From CAZCAQ01 sp964563965 (lineage in GTDB: Bacteria > Patescibacteriota > WWE3 > UBA101185 > UBA10185), in NCBI GenBank assembly GCA_964563965.1, contig CAZLZI010000007.1:1-28616 (forward strand): a DNA stretch of 28,616 nt, given 5' to 3'. Below the pieces are notes generated by a model that was not told the origin of the DNA, ran no database searches, and worked only from the letters and a program-made list of their open reading frames with translations. This document shows, piece after piece, positions 1 through 8,009 of the stretch (the first letter of the stretch is position 1; the number at the start of each line of letters is the position of its first letter). Position numbers and translations under genes: made by a program.

Positions 1-16
1 ATAAAAAGTATTTTCA

Positions 17-1564
17 TTATTTTGCAGTTTCAGAAACTCGTGTTTCTCTTATTACAGTTACTTTTACTACACCGGGATATGTTTGTTCAAGTTCTATTTT
101 TCGTGCAATTTCTCGTGCTAAAAATGCAGTTGATGCATCATCAACTTTATCTGGCATAACATATATTCTAACTTCTCGCCCTGCAGCTACAGAATATGCT
201 TTTTCAACTCCTTCAAATGACGTCGCTGCCTCCTCCAGAGCTTTCATCCGTCTAACATAGGAATCGTAATCCTCTGATCTCGCACCAGGTCTAGCACCGC
301 TTACGTGGTCTGCAAGATTAACAATTGCTGATTCAATAGAGCTTATGGGTGTATCTTCATGGTGTTCTCCTACGCATTTTATAATTCTGTCATCTATTCT
401 ATATTTCTTAAGCAGCTCAACACCTAACTGTACGTGTGTACCTTCCTCGTCATTTACCACTTTACCAACGTCATGTAATAAACAACCAAGTTTTACTATT
501 TCCACATTTGCACCTAACTCATGGGCAATAGCAACACCAATTCTTGTTTCTTCTAGTGTGTGCTCAATCATATTCTGCCCATATGAGAATCTATATTTAA
601 ATCTCCCTAACATTTGAACTATATCTTTAGGTAAATCATAAACACCAACCTTATGACACAAGTTATCTCCCTCTTTATATATTATTTGTTCTATTTCGTG
701 TGAGGTTTTTTCTATTACTTCTTCAATACGAGAGGGCTGTATTCTACCGTCTTTAAGTAGTCGTTCTAAAGAAACTTTAGCTATTTCTCGTCTTACCGGA
801 TCAAAACAAGATACTATGACTTCCCCAGGCGCGGAATCTAAATCTAGTTCAACGCCAGTAAGTTCTTCGAATAACTTAATATTTCTACCCTCTTTACCAA
901 TTATACGTCCTTTCATATCATCATCCCCCAGTTTAACTCTGGAAGTTGTATACTCGACCACATAGTCAGTAGCCCCATAGCGCATTGCATCAAGCAGTAT
1001 TTCTTTGGCTGTTTGATCTGCTTCTTTTTTTACTTCCTCTTCAAGTTGACGTAGCTTTTTGCCTTTTTCAGCCATTATTTCTTTATCAAAGGATTGTAAC
1101 AGCAAGGCTTTTGCTTCATCTTTTGTAAGCTGGGCAATTTTCTCAAGACTTGTCTGATGACTTCTAATCAGAGTATCAAGTTCTTCTTTCTGTTTCTCAA
1201 GCCTCTCTTTTATATCTCTAACACTTTTCGCTTTAGCTGATAGATCCTTCTCTTTTGCATCCACTTCCGCTCTTTTAAGAGCTATATCTTTTTCCAGCTC
1301 TACGGTTCTTTCACGTATCTTTCTAGCACGCTCTTCTGCTTGAGATTCTATGTTCATGGATTGGCGTTTGGCATCCAGAAGCATTTCCTGAGCTTTGGCT
1401 TTAGCTTCTAGTATTGCCTGATCATTAGCTATATTTACTTGAGGGCTGACTTGTGGCGCAGAAACAACAGTAGTAGTACTACGCTGACTGGTGTAGTAAT
1501 AAACTGCACCTGCTGTAAGGCCTATTGCTATAACTAGCAACAACAAAATTAAAATCGGATCCAT
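17..1564 (-). CDS. rny: Ribonuclease Y
   Basis: Membrane-anchored endoribonuclease that initiates mRNA decay. The 515-residue protein has an N-terminal membrane helix (about residues 4-22), a long charged coiled coil to about 180, a KH RNA-binding domain (GRIIGKEGRN) and an HD phosphohydrolase domain with LLHDVGK; architecture and length match the family (about 520). A longer reading from 1579 is possible, but only the ATG at 1564 has an upstream GGAGGA (1568-1573), although just 3 nt away, and it gives the usual short N-terminus before the helix. It is last in the recA-recX-rny direction, with its own consensus promoter about 150 nt upstream (1720-1748) and a small overlapping ORF in between. 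Family assignment is firm; the start is less so. Confidence 0.95.
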   Translation of the reverse strand: MDPILILLLLVIAIGLTAGAVYYYTSQRSTTTVVSAPQVSPQVNIANDQAILEAKAKAQEMLLDAKRQSMNIESQAEERARKIRERTVELEKDIALKRAEVDAKEKDLSAKAKSVRDIKERLEKQKEELDTLIRSHQTSLEKIAQLTKDEAKALLLQSFDKEIMAEKGKKLRQLEEEVKKEADQTAKEILLDAMRYGATDYVVEYTTSRVKLGDDDMKGRIIGKEGRNIKLFEELTGVELDLDSAPGEVIVSCFDPVRREIAKVSLERLLKDGRIQPSRIEEVIEKTSHEIEQIIYKEGDNLCHKVGVYDLPKDIVQMLGRFKYRFSYGQNMIEHTLEETRIGVAIAHELGANVEIVKLGCLLHDVGKVVNDEEGTHVQLGVELLKKYRIDDRIIKCVGEHHEDTPISSIESAIVNLADHVSGARPGARSEDYDSYVRRMKALEEAATSFEGVEKAYSVAAGREVRIYVMPDKVDDASTAFLAREIARKIELEQTYPGVVKVTVIRETRVSETAK

Positions 1565-1706
1565 ATATCCTCCAATCATTACTCAAACCACGCAAAATGC
1601 GCTTCCCAAGATAGTTAGCATTATTAAGTAAGACTTTATTCTCTCTTATATGTTGTAACGAAGCGAAAATACGGGATTTAAGTTTTAATAGATTTAACAA
1701 ATTCAT
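1479..1706 (-). CDS. Possible small leader ORF overlapping rny start (doubtful)
   Basis: A 75-codon open frame whose ATG lies 13 nt after the -10 of the strongest-looking promoter in the window, so it would be the first start codon on the rny transcript. Its last third overlaps rny out of frame. The peptide begins MNLLNLLKLKSRIF and is Lys/Arg and Leu rich, with no domain I recognise. The non-overlapping part is only about 42 codons, short enough to be open by chance in AT-rich DNA. It could be a real small protein, a leader peptide affecting rny translation, or nothing. Confidence 0.25.
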   Translation of the reverse strand: MNLLNLLKLKSRIFASLQHIRENKVLLNNANYLGKRILRGLSNDWRIYGSDFNFVVASYSNRPYSRCSLLLHQSA

Positions 1707-1719
1707 AAATTACGTATAG

Positions 1720-1748
1720 ATTCTATTTCACTTAGATAATTGTGTCAA
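1720..1748 (-). promoter_or_regulatory. Sigma70-type promoter for rny (and leader ORF)
   Basis: Reading on the minus strand, a perfect TTGACA (1743-1748), a 17-nt spacer and TAGAAT (1720-1725). This is the best match to the bacterial housekeeping consensus in the window. It lies between recX and rny, so rny can be transcribed independently of recA-recX, with an untranslated or leader-ORF region of about 150 nt. Confidence 0.7.
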
Positions 1749-1769
1749 TGACAGGAAATAATACTGTAG

Positions 1770-2255
1770 TTAGGCCTCTTCAAGCCCGTACATCACTTGT
1801 GCCACTCTAAAACCACGTTGATACAGATACTTTAGCTTCTTGTCTTTATCCTCAACAAGCGTAGGATCTCCAAACTTCTTCGTGAGTACTTTCTTAGCAT
1901 TGCTAACTTCGGCCTCGAGCAGAGCCTCAGTGTACTGGACAAGTGTTTCTTGCGTTATACCCTTTATGAGAAGCTTATTACTAACTAGTAATGAGCCATC
2001 GGGAGTAGCGGATTGATTATTTGATGCGATATAGCTTGAGACATATGCCATATCGCCTATAAGTTCCATAGCTACCAATCTACTTAAAAGTTCGGTTGCG
2101 ACTTGATCTTTTATATCAGGTTCTACTGCATCAAACCTTGGAGCCGCTAAGTAAAATTTTAGTTTATCAGCAGCCTTCTTCTCAGTCACAGGGTGTCTGG
2201 AAAAAACATCCACACATAAGGCAAAAAGCTTCGAATACACTTCTTGATATGTCAT
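1770..2255 (-). CDS. recX: RecX family regulator of RecA
   Basis: RecX caps and modulates RecA filaments. The 161-residue protein shows the family pattern of helical repeats: a start resembling the first RecX repeat, a LLIKGIT turn in the middle (GI preceding a long helix) and a C-terminal KKLKYLYQRGFRVAQV that matches the typical yLxrRGFs ending. Its ATG overlaps the recA stop codon by one base (TAATG), so the two are translationally coupled, the standard recA-recX arrangement. Sequence conservation in this family is low; position directly after recA raises the confidence. Confidence 0.88.
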   Translation of the reverse strand: MTYQEVYSKLFALCVDVFSRHPVTEKKAADKLKFYLAAPRFDAVEPDIKDQVATELLSRLVAMELIGDMAYVSSYIASNNQSATPDGSLLVSNKLLIKGITQETLVQYTEALLEAEVSNAKKVLTKKFGDPTLVEDKDKKLKYLYQRGFRVAQVMYGLEEA

Positions 2256-3337
2256 TATTCCGAGGTAGATTCGTCTATAATAGGCGTTTCGGCATCTCCA
2301 CCTACTTTAATGATATCGCCACCTTTAGTAGCCATTTCACTTCTGGTCTTTTTATCAATTTCTGCAAAGATCTTCTTATCTTCTTTCAAAAATGCCTTAA
2401 CTGCTTCTCTTCCTTGGCCAATTTTAACACCATTAAATTCATACCATGCTCCGCTTTTTTTGATAATACCAAAAGTAGTTGCAACATCAATGAGACTACC
2501 CTCTTTACTAATACCTTCAGAAAACATTATATCGAATTCTGCAACTTTAAATGGTGGCGCCATTTTATTCTTAACGACTTTTACCCTCACTTTTATACCT
2601 ACAGGTTCACCTGGGGTTCCTATTGTTTGGATTCTACGTATTTCTAATCTAACTGAAGCATAAAACTTAAGTGCATTGCCCCCTGTAGTCGTTTCAGGAT
2701 TCCCAAACATAACACCAATTTTTGATCTAATTTGGTTGGTAAAAATGACCGTACATCTGGATTTACTAACAGCACCAGTTATTTTTCTTAAAGCTTGGCT
2801 CATAAGACGAGCTTGCAGTGCTATATGAGAATCCCCTATATCGCCTTCAATTTCGGCTTTAGGTACTAGTGCTGCAACCGAGTCTATGGCAATAACATCT
2901 ACAGCATTGGATCTGATAAGTGTTTCGGCAATTTCTAGAGCTTGTTCTCCCATATCTGGTTGAGAAACTAAAAGCTCTTTTATATTAACGCCGGTCTTTT
3001 CCGCATACGCTGGGTCAAAAGCATGTTCTGCATCAATAAGTGCTGCTGTACCGCCCATTTTTTGTGCTTCGGCAATAATATGTTGAACAAGAGTTGTTTT
3101 ACCTGATGATTCGGGCCCATATATTTCTATTATTCTTCCTTTGGGAACACCACCTATACCAAGAGCAATATCAAGAGCAATAGATCCTGTAGGTACTACT
3201 TCAATGGAAGTATCCGTATTTCTATCACCCAAACGCATAATAGATCCTTTACCATATGCTTTTTCAATTTGCTCAAGCGCAGATGTGAGAGCGAGGTTTT
3301 TGTTCTTTTTTAAATCATCGATTTTGTTTGTGGTCAT
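2255..3337 (-). CDS. recA: Recombinase RecA
   Basis: ATP-dependent strand-exchange protein for homologous recombination and SOS signalling. The ATG at 3337 gives 360 residues. Walker A GPESSGKTT lies at about 74-82; the MAW-type segment, the LIDAEHAFDP stretch, Walker B (VDVIAIDSVAALVPKAE) and the L2-type loop (GNPETTTGGNALKFYASVR) are all present. An in-frame GTG at 3343 is possible, but a TGATAGAAT element ends 6 nt before the ATG, so the likely transcript starts at or next to the ATG. It is followed directly by recX. No SOS (LexA) box of the Bacillus or E. coli type was seen upstream. Confidence 0.98.
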   Translation of the reverse strand: MTTNKIDDLKKNKNLALTSALEQIEKAYGKGSIMRLGDRNTDTSIEVVPTGSIALDIALGIGGVPKGRIIEIYGPESSGKTTLVQHIIAEAQKMGGTAALIDAEHAFDPAYAEKTGVNIKELLVSQPDMGEQALEIAETLIRSNAVDVIAIDSVAALVPKAEIEGDIGDSHIALQARLMSQALRKITGAVSKSRCTVIFTNQIRSKIGVMFGNPETTTGGNALKFYASVRLEIRRIQTIGTPGEPVGIKVRVKVVKNKMAPPFKVAEFDIMFSEGISKEGSLIDVATTFGIIKKSGAWYEFNGVKIGQGREAVKAFLKEDKKIFAEIDKKTRSEMATKGGDIIKVGGDAETPIIDESTSE

Positions 3338-3343
3338 AATCAC

Positions 3344-3371
3344 ATTCTATCAGTTAAAAATATTAGTTCAA
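3344..3371 (-). promoter_or_regulatory. recA promoter, predicted leaderless
   Basis: On the minus strand: TTGAAC (3366-3371), 16-nt spacer, TGA plus TAGAAT (-10 at 3344-3349). Only 6 nt separate the -10 from the recA ATG at 3337, so transcription should begin at about the start codon. No Shine-Dalgarno can fit. Confidence 0.6.
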
Positions 3372-3402
3372 TGCAGTACTTCTATTATTGCTAGATAGTT
3401 CA

Positions 3403-3810
3403 TCAACCAAGAGTAGTAAGAGTGCCTTTTTTATCTGTTTTAACAAAAAACTTGTCCACTTCTTTGATAAGTTCTTTTGGTAAGTATTTGGCTTTTAATA
3501 AATAACCGTTTGCTCCAAGTTTATAGGTCTCTTTTGCAATAGTTTCTTCTCCTAGATTAGTAAGTAGATATACAGGGACAGATTCAGTAGCACAACCCTC
3601 TTCTCGGAGTTTTTTGAGCACTTCAATCCCTGTCATCTTAGGCAACATGATATCTAGCAGAATCAAATCATAGACGCCTTCAATGGCTTTAGCTAAGCCT
3701 AGCTCACCATCGATCGCTGTTATAACCTCATACCCTGCTGTTCGAAGTACTTCTTCATACAGCTCTCTGATGTAGATATCATCTTCGATCATTAGTATTC
3801 TTTTTGTCAT
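3403..3810 (-). CDS. Single-domain response regulator (CheY-like receiver)
   Basis: A 135-residue receiver domain with no output domain. The phosphorylation site and switch residues are intact: acidic pair in IEDD (9-11), phospho-acceptor D53 in LLDIMLP, T84 in LLTN and K106 in YLLKAKY. It overlaps the upstream histidine kinase by 4 nt (ATGA), so the two form a two-component pair. With no DNA-binding domain, the signal must pass through a protein partner or phosphorelay rather than direct promoter binding. The gene ends in TGA. Confidence 0.93.
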   Translation of the reverse strand: MTKRILMIEDDIYIRELYEEVLRTAGYEVITAIDGELGLAKAIEGVYDLILLDIMLPKMTGIEVLKKLREEGCATESVPVYLLTNLGEETIAKETYKLGANGYLLKAKYLPKELIKEVDKFFVKTDKKGTLTTLG

Positions 3811-5354
3811 GCTTGTTTATTTATTGGTACCGAAAAACTAAACGTAGTACCACTTCCTAACTCACTTGTAAGTGATATTTGACCTCCATGTAATTCTACA
3901 ATTTGCTTTGAAATAAACAACCCCAGTCCTGTACCTTTTCTACCTTGGACTAAAACATTGGTTGAAGTTCTATAAAACTTTTTGAAAATGTGCGGGAGTG
4001 ATTCTGATGGAATTCCAATCCCTGTATCTTTGACATGCGTTACTACCTTATCATCCACTAGCTCACTAGTAATCGTTATACTCCCATCAGGTTTATTATA
4101 CTTTATCGCATTATCCAATAAGTTTGAAACTACCTCTAGCATCATAGTATGATCAATCAAGACATTAGGTATATCACTTTTCGGTTTGATATAATTCACA
4201 CTCACACCGGCTTGAGCAGCCATAGCTTGGAACAGTGCAATAGACTCAAGAATTACCGCTTCCATGCTTGATTCCATTTTATTTAATATCAGACTCCCTT
4301 TCTCAATCCTTGAGATGTTAAGTAGGTTTTCAACAAGGATATGCAGCTGATCTGCACTAACCACAACCTTTTCTAAATATTTTTTAGATTGATCATCAAT
4401 ATTTTCAGGTAATTTAGAAGATAATAACTCTAAATACCCTCTAATAGAAGTTAAAGGTGTTCGTAATTCATGAGCAGCAATCGACACAAAATCTATTTTC
4501 ATATTTTCAAGTTCAATCTCCTTGGTTATATCGGTAAGCGTTACTATACTCCCCAAGTTTTTTTCAGTAGGTTCATTTAAGACAGCACTGATCATCCGGA
4601 CGTATTTTTTAATGCCCGTACGAGAGACAAGTGTTACTTTGTTATTTGAGTAGACATTCCTATCTGTTGGGTTTTCGACGGTTGGGCTGTACTTGGCACT
4701 ATCTAAAGGCATTGAATCATCAAACAATCTAACCACCTCATCTGCTTTCTTACCTTTAACCTCCTCATGCTTATAACCGGTAAGATCCTCCATCTTTTTA
4801 TTAAACGTTATAATTAAGCCATCTTTATCAAGCGCAAAAACCCCATCACTGGCATTATATAAAGTGATTTTTAAAATATCTTTTTCTGCTGCAAGGTCCA
4901 ACGTCTGTTTTGAAACACTTGTATTGAGTGCATCTCGTGTCTTTTGTAACTCACCTACAAGAACCATAAATTGACTCTCTAAATCTTGCCTTGGAATGAT
5001 CTTTAATTTTTGTGCAGCAAAAACTCCTTCTGGTAAACTAAGAAGCAAATCTGTAAAGTCTTTATCTGCACCAAGGCGCTCTTTTACTTTGTTTATCGCG
5101 TCCTCAAGAGCGGGAATTGCCTGCTTCTCACCTCGTTCATTCACATCAAGATGAAATAACAAACTTATCAAGGCAACCTTGTCATCAGTGGGTAGCTCAC
5201 TAATATCATAGCCCGATAGAGTATATTGGATAGCTGGGAATTTGCCTTTTATCAAATCTTTTATTTTAGCATCACCAAAGAGGATTAAACAGGAATCGAA
5301 ATAGCGAGACGCGACCGATTCAAGAAGTGTATTTTTTTTACCAAACAGGGACAT
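3807..5354 (-). CDS. Soluble PAS-domain sensor histidine kinase
   Basis: A 515-residue kinase with no membrane segment. Residues 1-150 are a region I do not recognise, with a predicted helical stretch at about 125-165; residues 160-280 form a PAS sensor domain (NASDGVFALDKDG, later LTDIT); HisKA follows with H295 in IAAHELRTPLTS; the ATPase domain carries the N box (VVSNLLDNAIKYN), G1 (DTGIGIP), F box (FKKFYR) and G2 (GTGLGLFISK). All catalytic motifs are intact. It likely senses a cytoplasmic cue. The ATG at 5354 follows a TGTTATAGT extended -10 by 7 nt, and that promoter lies in the end of gltX. Confidence 0.94.
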   Translation of the reverse strand: MSLFGKKNTLLESVASRYFDSCLILFGDAKIKDLIKGKFPAIQYTLSGYDISELPTDDKVALISLLFHLDVNERGEKQAIPALEDAINKVKERLGADKDFTDLLLSLPEGVFAAQKLKIIPRQDLESQFMVLVGELQKTRDALNTSVSKQTLDLAAEKDILKITLYNASDGVFALDKDGLIITFNKKMEDLTGYKHEEVKGKKADEVVRLFDDSMPLDSAKYSPTVENPTDRNVYSNNKVTLVSRTGIKKYVRMISAVLNEPTEKNLGSIVTLTDITKEIELENMKIDFVSIAAHELRTPLTSIRGYLELLSSKLPENIDDQSKKYLEKVVVSADQLHILVENLLNISRIEKGSLILNKMESSMEAVILESIALFQAMAAQAGVSVNYIKPKSDIPNVLIDHTMMLEVVSNLLDNAIKYNKPDGSITITSELVDDKVVTHVKDTGIGIPSESLPHIFKKFYRTSTNVLVQGRKGTGLGLFISKQIVELHGGQISLTSELGSGTTFSFSVPINKQA

Positions 5355-5361
5355 TACTAAA

Positions 5362-5370
5362 ACTATAACA
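5362..5370 (-). promoter_or_regulatory. Extended -10 promoter of the histidine kinase gene
   Basis: On the minus strand: TGT followed by TATAGT (5362-5367), 7 nt before the kinase ATG. It overlaps the last codon region of gltX. No good -35 was found, which is usual for extended -10 promoters. Predicts a leaderless kinase mRNA. Confidence 0.5.
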
Positions 5371-6826
5371 TTTCATACGCGACTTTTACACGCCTTAGTA
5401 TCTCTAGTTTACCCATGATAGCGATAACATCAAAAAGCGGGGGTGTTGTGGTTGTACCACTTATTGCAACTCGGATTGTCATAAATGCTTCTTTTGGCTT
5501 TAGATTATTGAGTTCAAGTAGCTGATGAGAAGCTGTATCAAGCTTATCTTTTTGCCAATCTGCATCACGAGTTGATGTAAACTGCTCTAAGAACAGTCCT
5601 AGTATAGACTTTGCCCTCTGTTCAGTTCCAGACTGGTGCACCAGAGCATCTTTATCTACTATGATTGGGTGATAAAAAAAAGCAGTTAACTGATTATACT
5701 CCCGAAGAGTTTTAAGTCTCTCTTGCGTAACAGAGAGTATTTGCAAGTCTTTGGACTTATCCTCTGAGGCATTCAAGGTGTACTTAAAAGCTTGCGCATG
5801 CGCATGTAGTCGTGAGTAAAGCTCTTCAATTGGTAATGACCTAATATAAAACCCATTTATCCACAGTAACTTATCACGGTCAAAGACTACTAAGTCAGTT
5901 GTATGAATACGCTCAAGTGAAAAAGCTTGTATAAAATTATCAAGTGTGTAAATTTCTTGTTCTGTACCAGGGTTCCAGCCTAAAAACATTAAAAAGTTTA
6001 ACAATGCTTCTGGCAAATACCCTTCACTTAAGAACTCAACAGCAGATACGGAGCCCATTCGTTTGGATAACTTTTTGGTATCCCCTTTCTCCTTCAACAA
6101 CGGTAAGTGGGCATAAGTTGGCAGCTCCCAGCCAAATGCTTTATACAACAAGATGTGTTTTGGAGTTGAAGGTAACCACTCAACCCCTCTAAGAACATGC
6201 GTAATTTCCATTAGATGGTCATCAACTACTACTGCTAAATGATAGGTTGGAAAGCCATCTGATTTAAGAAGTACCTGATCATCGATGTCATTTGTAGGAA
6301 AAGAGATAGGCCCAAGAGTAGAATCTGTAAAACTTACATAGTCATTAGGCTTTACATTTAACCTTATTACAAAAGGCATACCGTTTGTCAGATGTTCTTG
6401 AACTTCGTCTGCTGAAAGGTGTAAACAGCGCTTATCATACTTTGTTGATGCGACTCCCTTGCTCTGTTCATCCGCTTTAAGTTTTTCAAGTCTGTCTTTA
6501 GAACAAAAACAATAATAAGCATGTCCCGATGCGACAAGCTTTAAAGCATATTCTTTATAGATGGCCAGCCTTTCTGATTGAACATAAGGAGAAAAGGGAC
6601 CATTGACTTGAGGACCCTCATCCCAAGAAAGACCATAATTTTTTATAACATCAAGTAGTCTGTCCACTGCACCTTCAACGTATCTTTCTCGGTCCGTATC
6701 TTCAATCCGGAGGACAAAAGAGCCTCCCATTTTTTTTGCAAACGCATAGTTATACAAAAGTGTTCTCATACCGCCAATATGAAATTCACCTGTAGGACTA
6801 GGGGCCATTCTTGTTCTTATAACCAT
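5363..6826 (-). CDS. gltX: Glutamyl-tRNA synthetase
   Basis: Class I synthetase that charges tRNA with glutamate. The 487-residue protein starts MVIRTRMAPSPTG, with the HIGH-type signature at HIGGMRT and the KMSKS-type loop KKLSKRMG; the anticodon-binding helical C-terminus follows. Length is normal for bacterial GluRS. Many bacteria lacking GlnRS use a non-discriminating form together with GatCAB; no glnS or gat gene is in this window, so specificity cannot be read here. The gene diverges from the exported-protein gene at 6870, and their promoters overlap. TAAAAT lies 6 nt before the ATG. Confidence 0.97.
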   Translation of the reverse strand: MVIRTRMAPSPTGEFHIGGMRTLLYNYAFAKKMGGSFVLRIEDTDRERYVEGAVDRLLDVIKNYGLSWDEGPQVNGPFSPYVQSERLAIYKEYALKLVASGHAYYCFCSKDRLEKLKADEQSKGVASTKYDKRCLHLSADEVQEHLTNGMPFVIRLNVKPNDYVSFTDSTLGPISFPTNDIDDQVLLKSDGFPTYHLAVVVDDHLMEITHVLRGVEWLPSTPKHILLYKAFGWELPTYAHLPLLKEKGDTKKLSKRMGSVSAVEFLSEGYLPEALLNFLMFLGWNPGTEQEIYTLDNFIQAFSLERIHTTDLVVFDRDKLLWINGFYIRSLPIEELYSRLHAHAQAFKYTLNASEDKSKDLQILSVTQERLKTLREYNQLTAFFYHPIIVDKDALVHQSGTEQRAKSILGLFLEQFTSTRDADWQKDKLDTASHQLLELNNLKPKEAFMTIRVAISGTTTTPPLFDVIAIMGKLEILRRVKVAYEML

Positions 6827-6832
6827 AGAAGC

Positions 6833-6862
6833 ATTTTAACACACCAGCTGATGTGCTAACAT
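6833..6862. promoter_or_regulatory. Back-to-back overlapping promoters, gltX (-) and 6870 gene (+)
   Basis: Minus strand: TGT-TAAAAT (-10 at 6833-6838), 6 nt before the gltX ATG. Plus strand: TGC-TAACAT (-10 at 6857-6862), 7 nt before the ATG at 6870. The two -10 hexamers are only 18 bp apart, so each promoter's -35 zone falls on the other's -10 (for the plus strand, TTAACA at 6836-6841, spacer 15). RNA polymerase should be able to occupy only one at a time. Both transcripts would be leaderless. Confidence 0.5.
6836..6859. promoter_or_regulatory. 24-bp palindrome, candidate operator
   Basis: The segment reads TTAnCACAnCAGCTG then nTGTGnTAA; 10 of 12 base pairs are symmetric about 6847/6848 (mismatches 6839/6856 and 6844/6851). 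It spans the space between the two divergent -10 elements. Some of the symmetry comes from the shared TGTGnTAA of the two extended -10s, but the CAGCTG core and flanks go beyond that. A dimeric regulator binding here would affect both genes. Confidence 0.45.
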
Positions 6863-6869
6863 AAAATTG

Positions 6870-8009
6870 ATGTCACTCACAATAGTTTCATATTATGCTC
6901 GAACTTTAATTAAGCTGTTTATTGCACTCTTGTTTATATATGTACTCGCACTGGTCTTTAAATCCCCTATAAAAGGTGCTTGGGAAATAGCCTTTCCTTC
7001 CAAAGACCCACCGAATCCAGTTTATGGCAAACTAGATCCTATAGAGTTTGTAGCCATGCCAACAAACGGGGATGTAGACTCATTTGAGCTAAACACTGTA
7101 GATGGCAAACTCCCAACAGCTATTCCTAAAAATATGAAGGTATATAAGTATGTGCCAACCTTTCTATCTTTTGAAGCTGGTAAGATTGCCCAAGAAGCTG
7201 CATTAACTTTAGGCTTTAGTGAGCTTGAAATCGTGTCAGATTACAAAGCTGACAAATTTATCTGGAAAGATATAAATACCGATGCAACACTTACAGTTGA
7301 TTTGGCATCTCAATCAATAGATATGTATACACCTCTGAAAAACATCGCAGCCAACTACGAACCAGGCTCGATAGACGAACTGACAGGCAAAGAAATGGCA
7401 GATGAGTTTTTTCCTAAACTTGGCAAATTTCAAGATCCATTATTTAGTTCAGGGGAGAAAAGAACCACACTAGGTAGATTTGTTGGTGAGAGAGTTGTCG
7501 AAGCGGCAAGTACATTAGAGGCACAAATTGTTATGTTTGATTACTTTAGATCAATAAATGAAATACCTATAATGGGACCTGATCCAAAGCAAGGTATGAT
7601 TAGAGTTGTATTTGGTAAACCCAGAATTGATAATATTAAGCTTATTAACCCGATAGTCCAGGTGTTTGAAAATCATATCGATCAAGCTTCAGAAGCAACC
7701 TATCCTGTCATTCCCGTAGCCATTGCGTGGCAAAATGTCGCACGAGGCAATGGCGTTATTGCCAGTGTTATCCCAAGTAATAAATCTCCTTTTGAGAGAT
7801 ATCAACGCACTAATGTGGATAAAGTTACTATCGAAAAGATATATCTTGGCTACTACGATAGTAAATTTAGGCAAGAATACCTCCAACCAATTTATGTCTT
7901 TGAAGGTAGGTACACCACAGGGAGCGGAGGAAAAGGGGCTATAACTTTGTATTATCCAGCAATCGATGGAAAATACGTTAAAGGCACCACTGAAGAGGAA
8001 GACAAGTAA
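6870..8009 (+). CDS. Membrane-anchored extracytoplasmic protein, unknown function
   Basis: A 379-residue protein with one N-terminal membrane helix (about residues 12-29, no lipobox) and a large predicted extracytoplasmic part. I do not recognise the family. The last 100 residues (LGYYDSKFRQEYLQPIYVF to ITLYYPAIDGKYVK) resemble in pattern the C-terminal beta-rich part of YycI/YycH-type or PepSY-like proteins, which is only a weak impression. The ATG at 6870 was preferred to the TTG at 6867 because a TGCTAACAT element ends 7 nt before it. It is the longest gene on the plus strand, and its stop abuts the stop of the convergent carboxypeptidase gene with no base between. Confidence 0.85.
   Translation: MSLTIVSYYARTLIKLFIALLFIYVLALVFKSPIKGAWEIAFPSKDPPNPVYGKLDPIEFVAMPTNGDVDSFELNTVDGKLPTAIPKNMKVYKYVPTFLSFEAGKIAQEAALTLGFSELEIVSDYKADKFIWKDINTDATLTVDLASQSIDMYTPLKNIAANYEPGSIDELTGKEMADEFFPKLGKFQDPLFSSGEKRTTLGRFVGERVVEAASTLEAQIVMFDYFRSINEIPIMGPDPKQGMIRVVFGKPRIDNIKLINPIVQVFENHIDQASEATYPVIPVAIAWQNVARGNGVIASVIPSNKSPFERYQRTNVDKVTIEKIYLGYYDSKFRQEYLQPIYVFEGRYTTGSGGKGAITLYYPAIDGKYVKGTTEEEDK

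Noticed and set aside
2096..2663. Two long plus-strand frames (183 and 139 codons) opposite recA/recX
   Set aside because: They lie antisense to two well-supported genes and show no domain; long antisense frames arise from the codon bias of recA.
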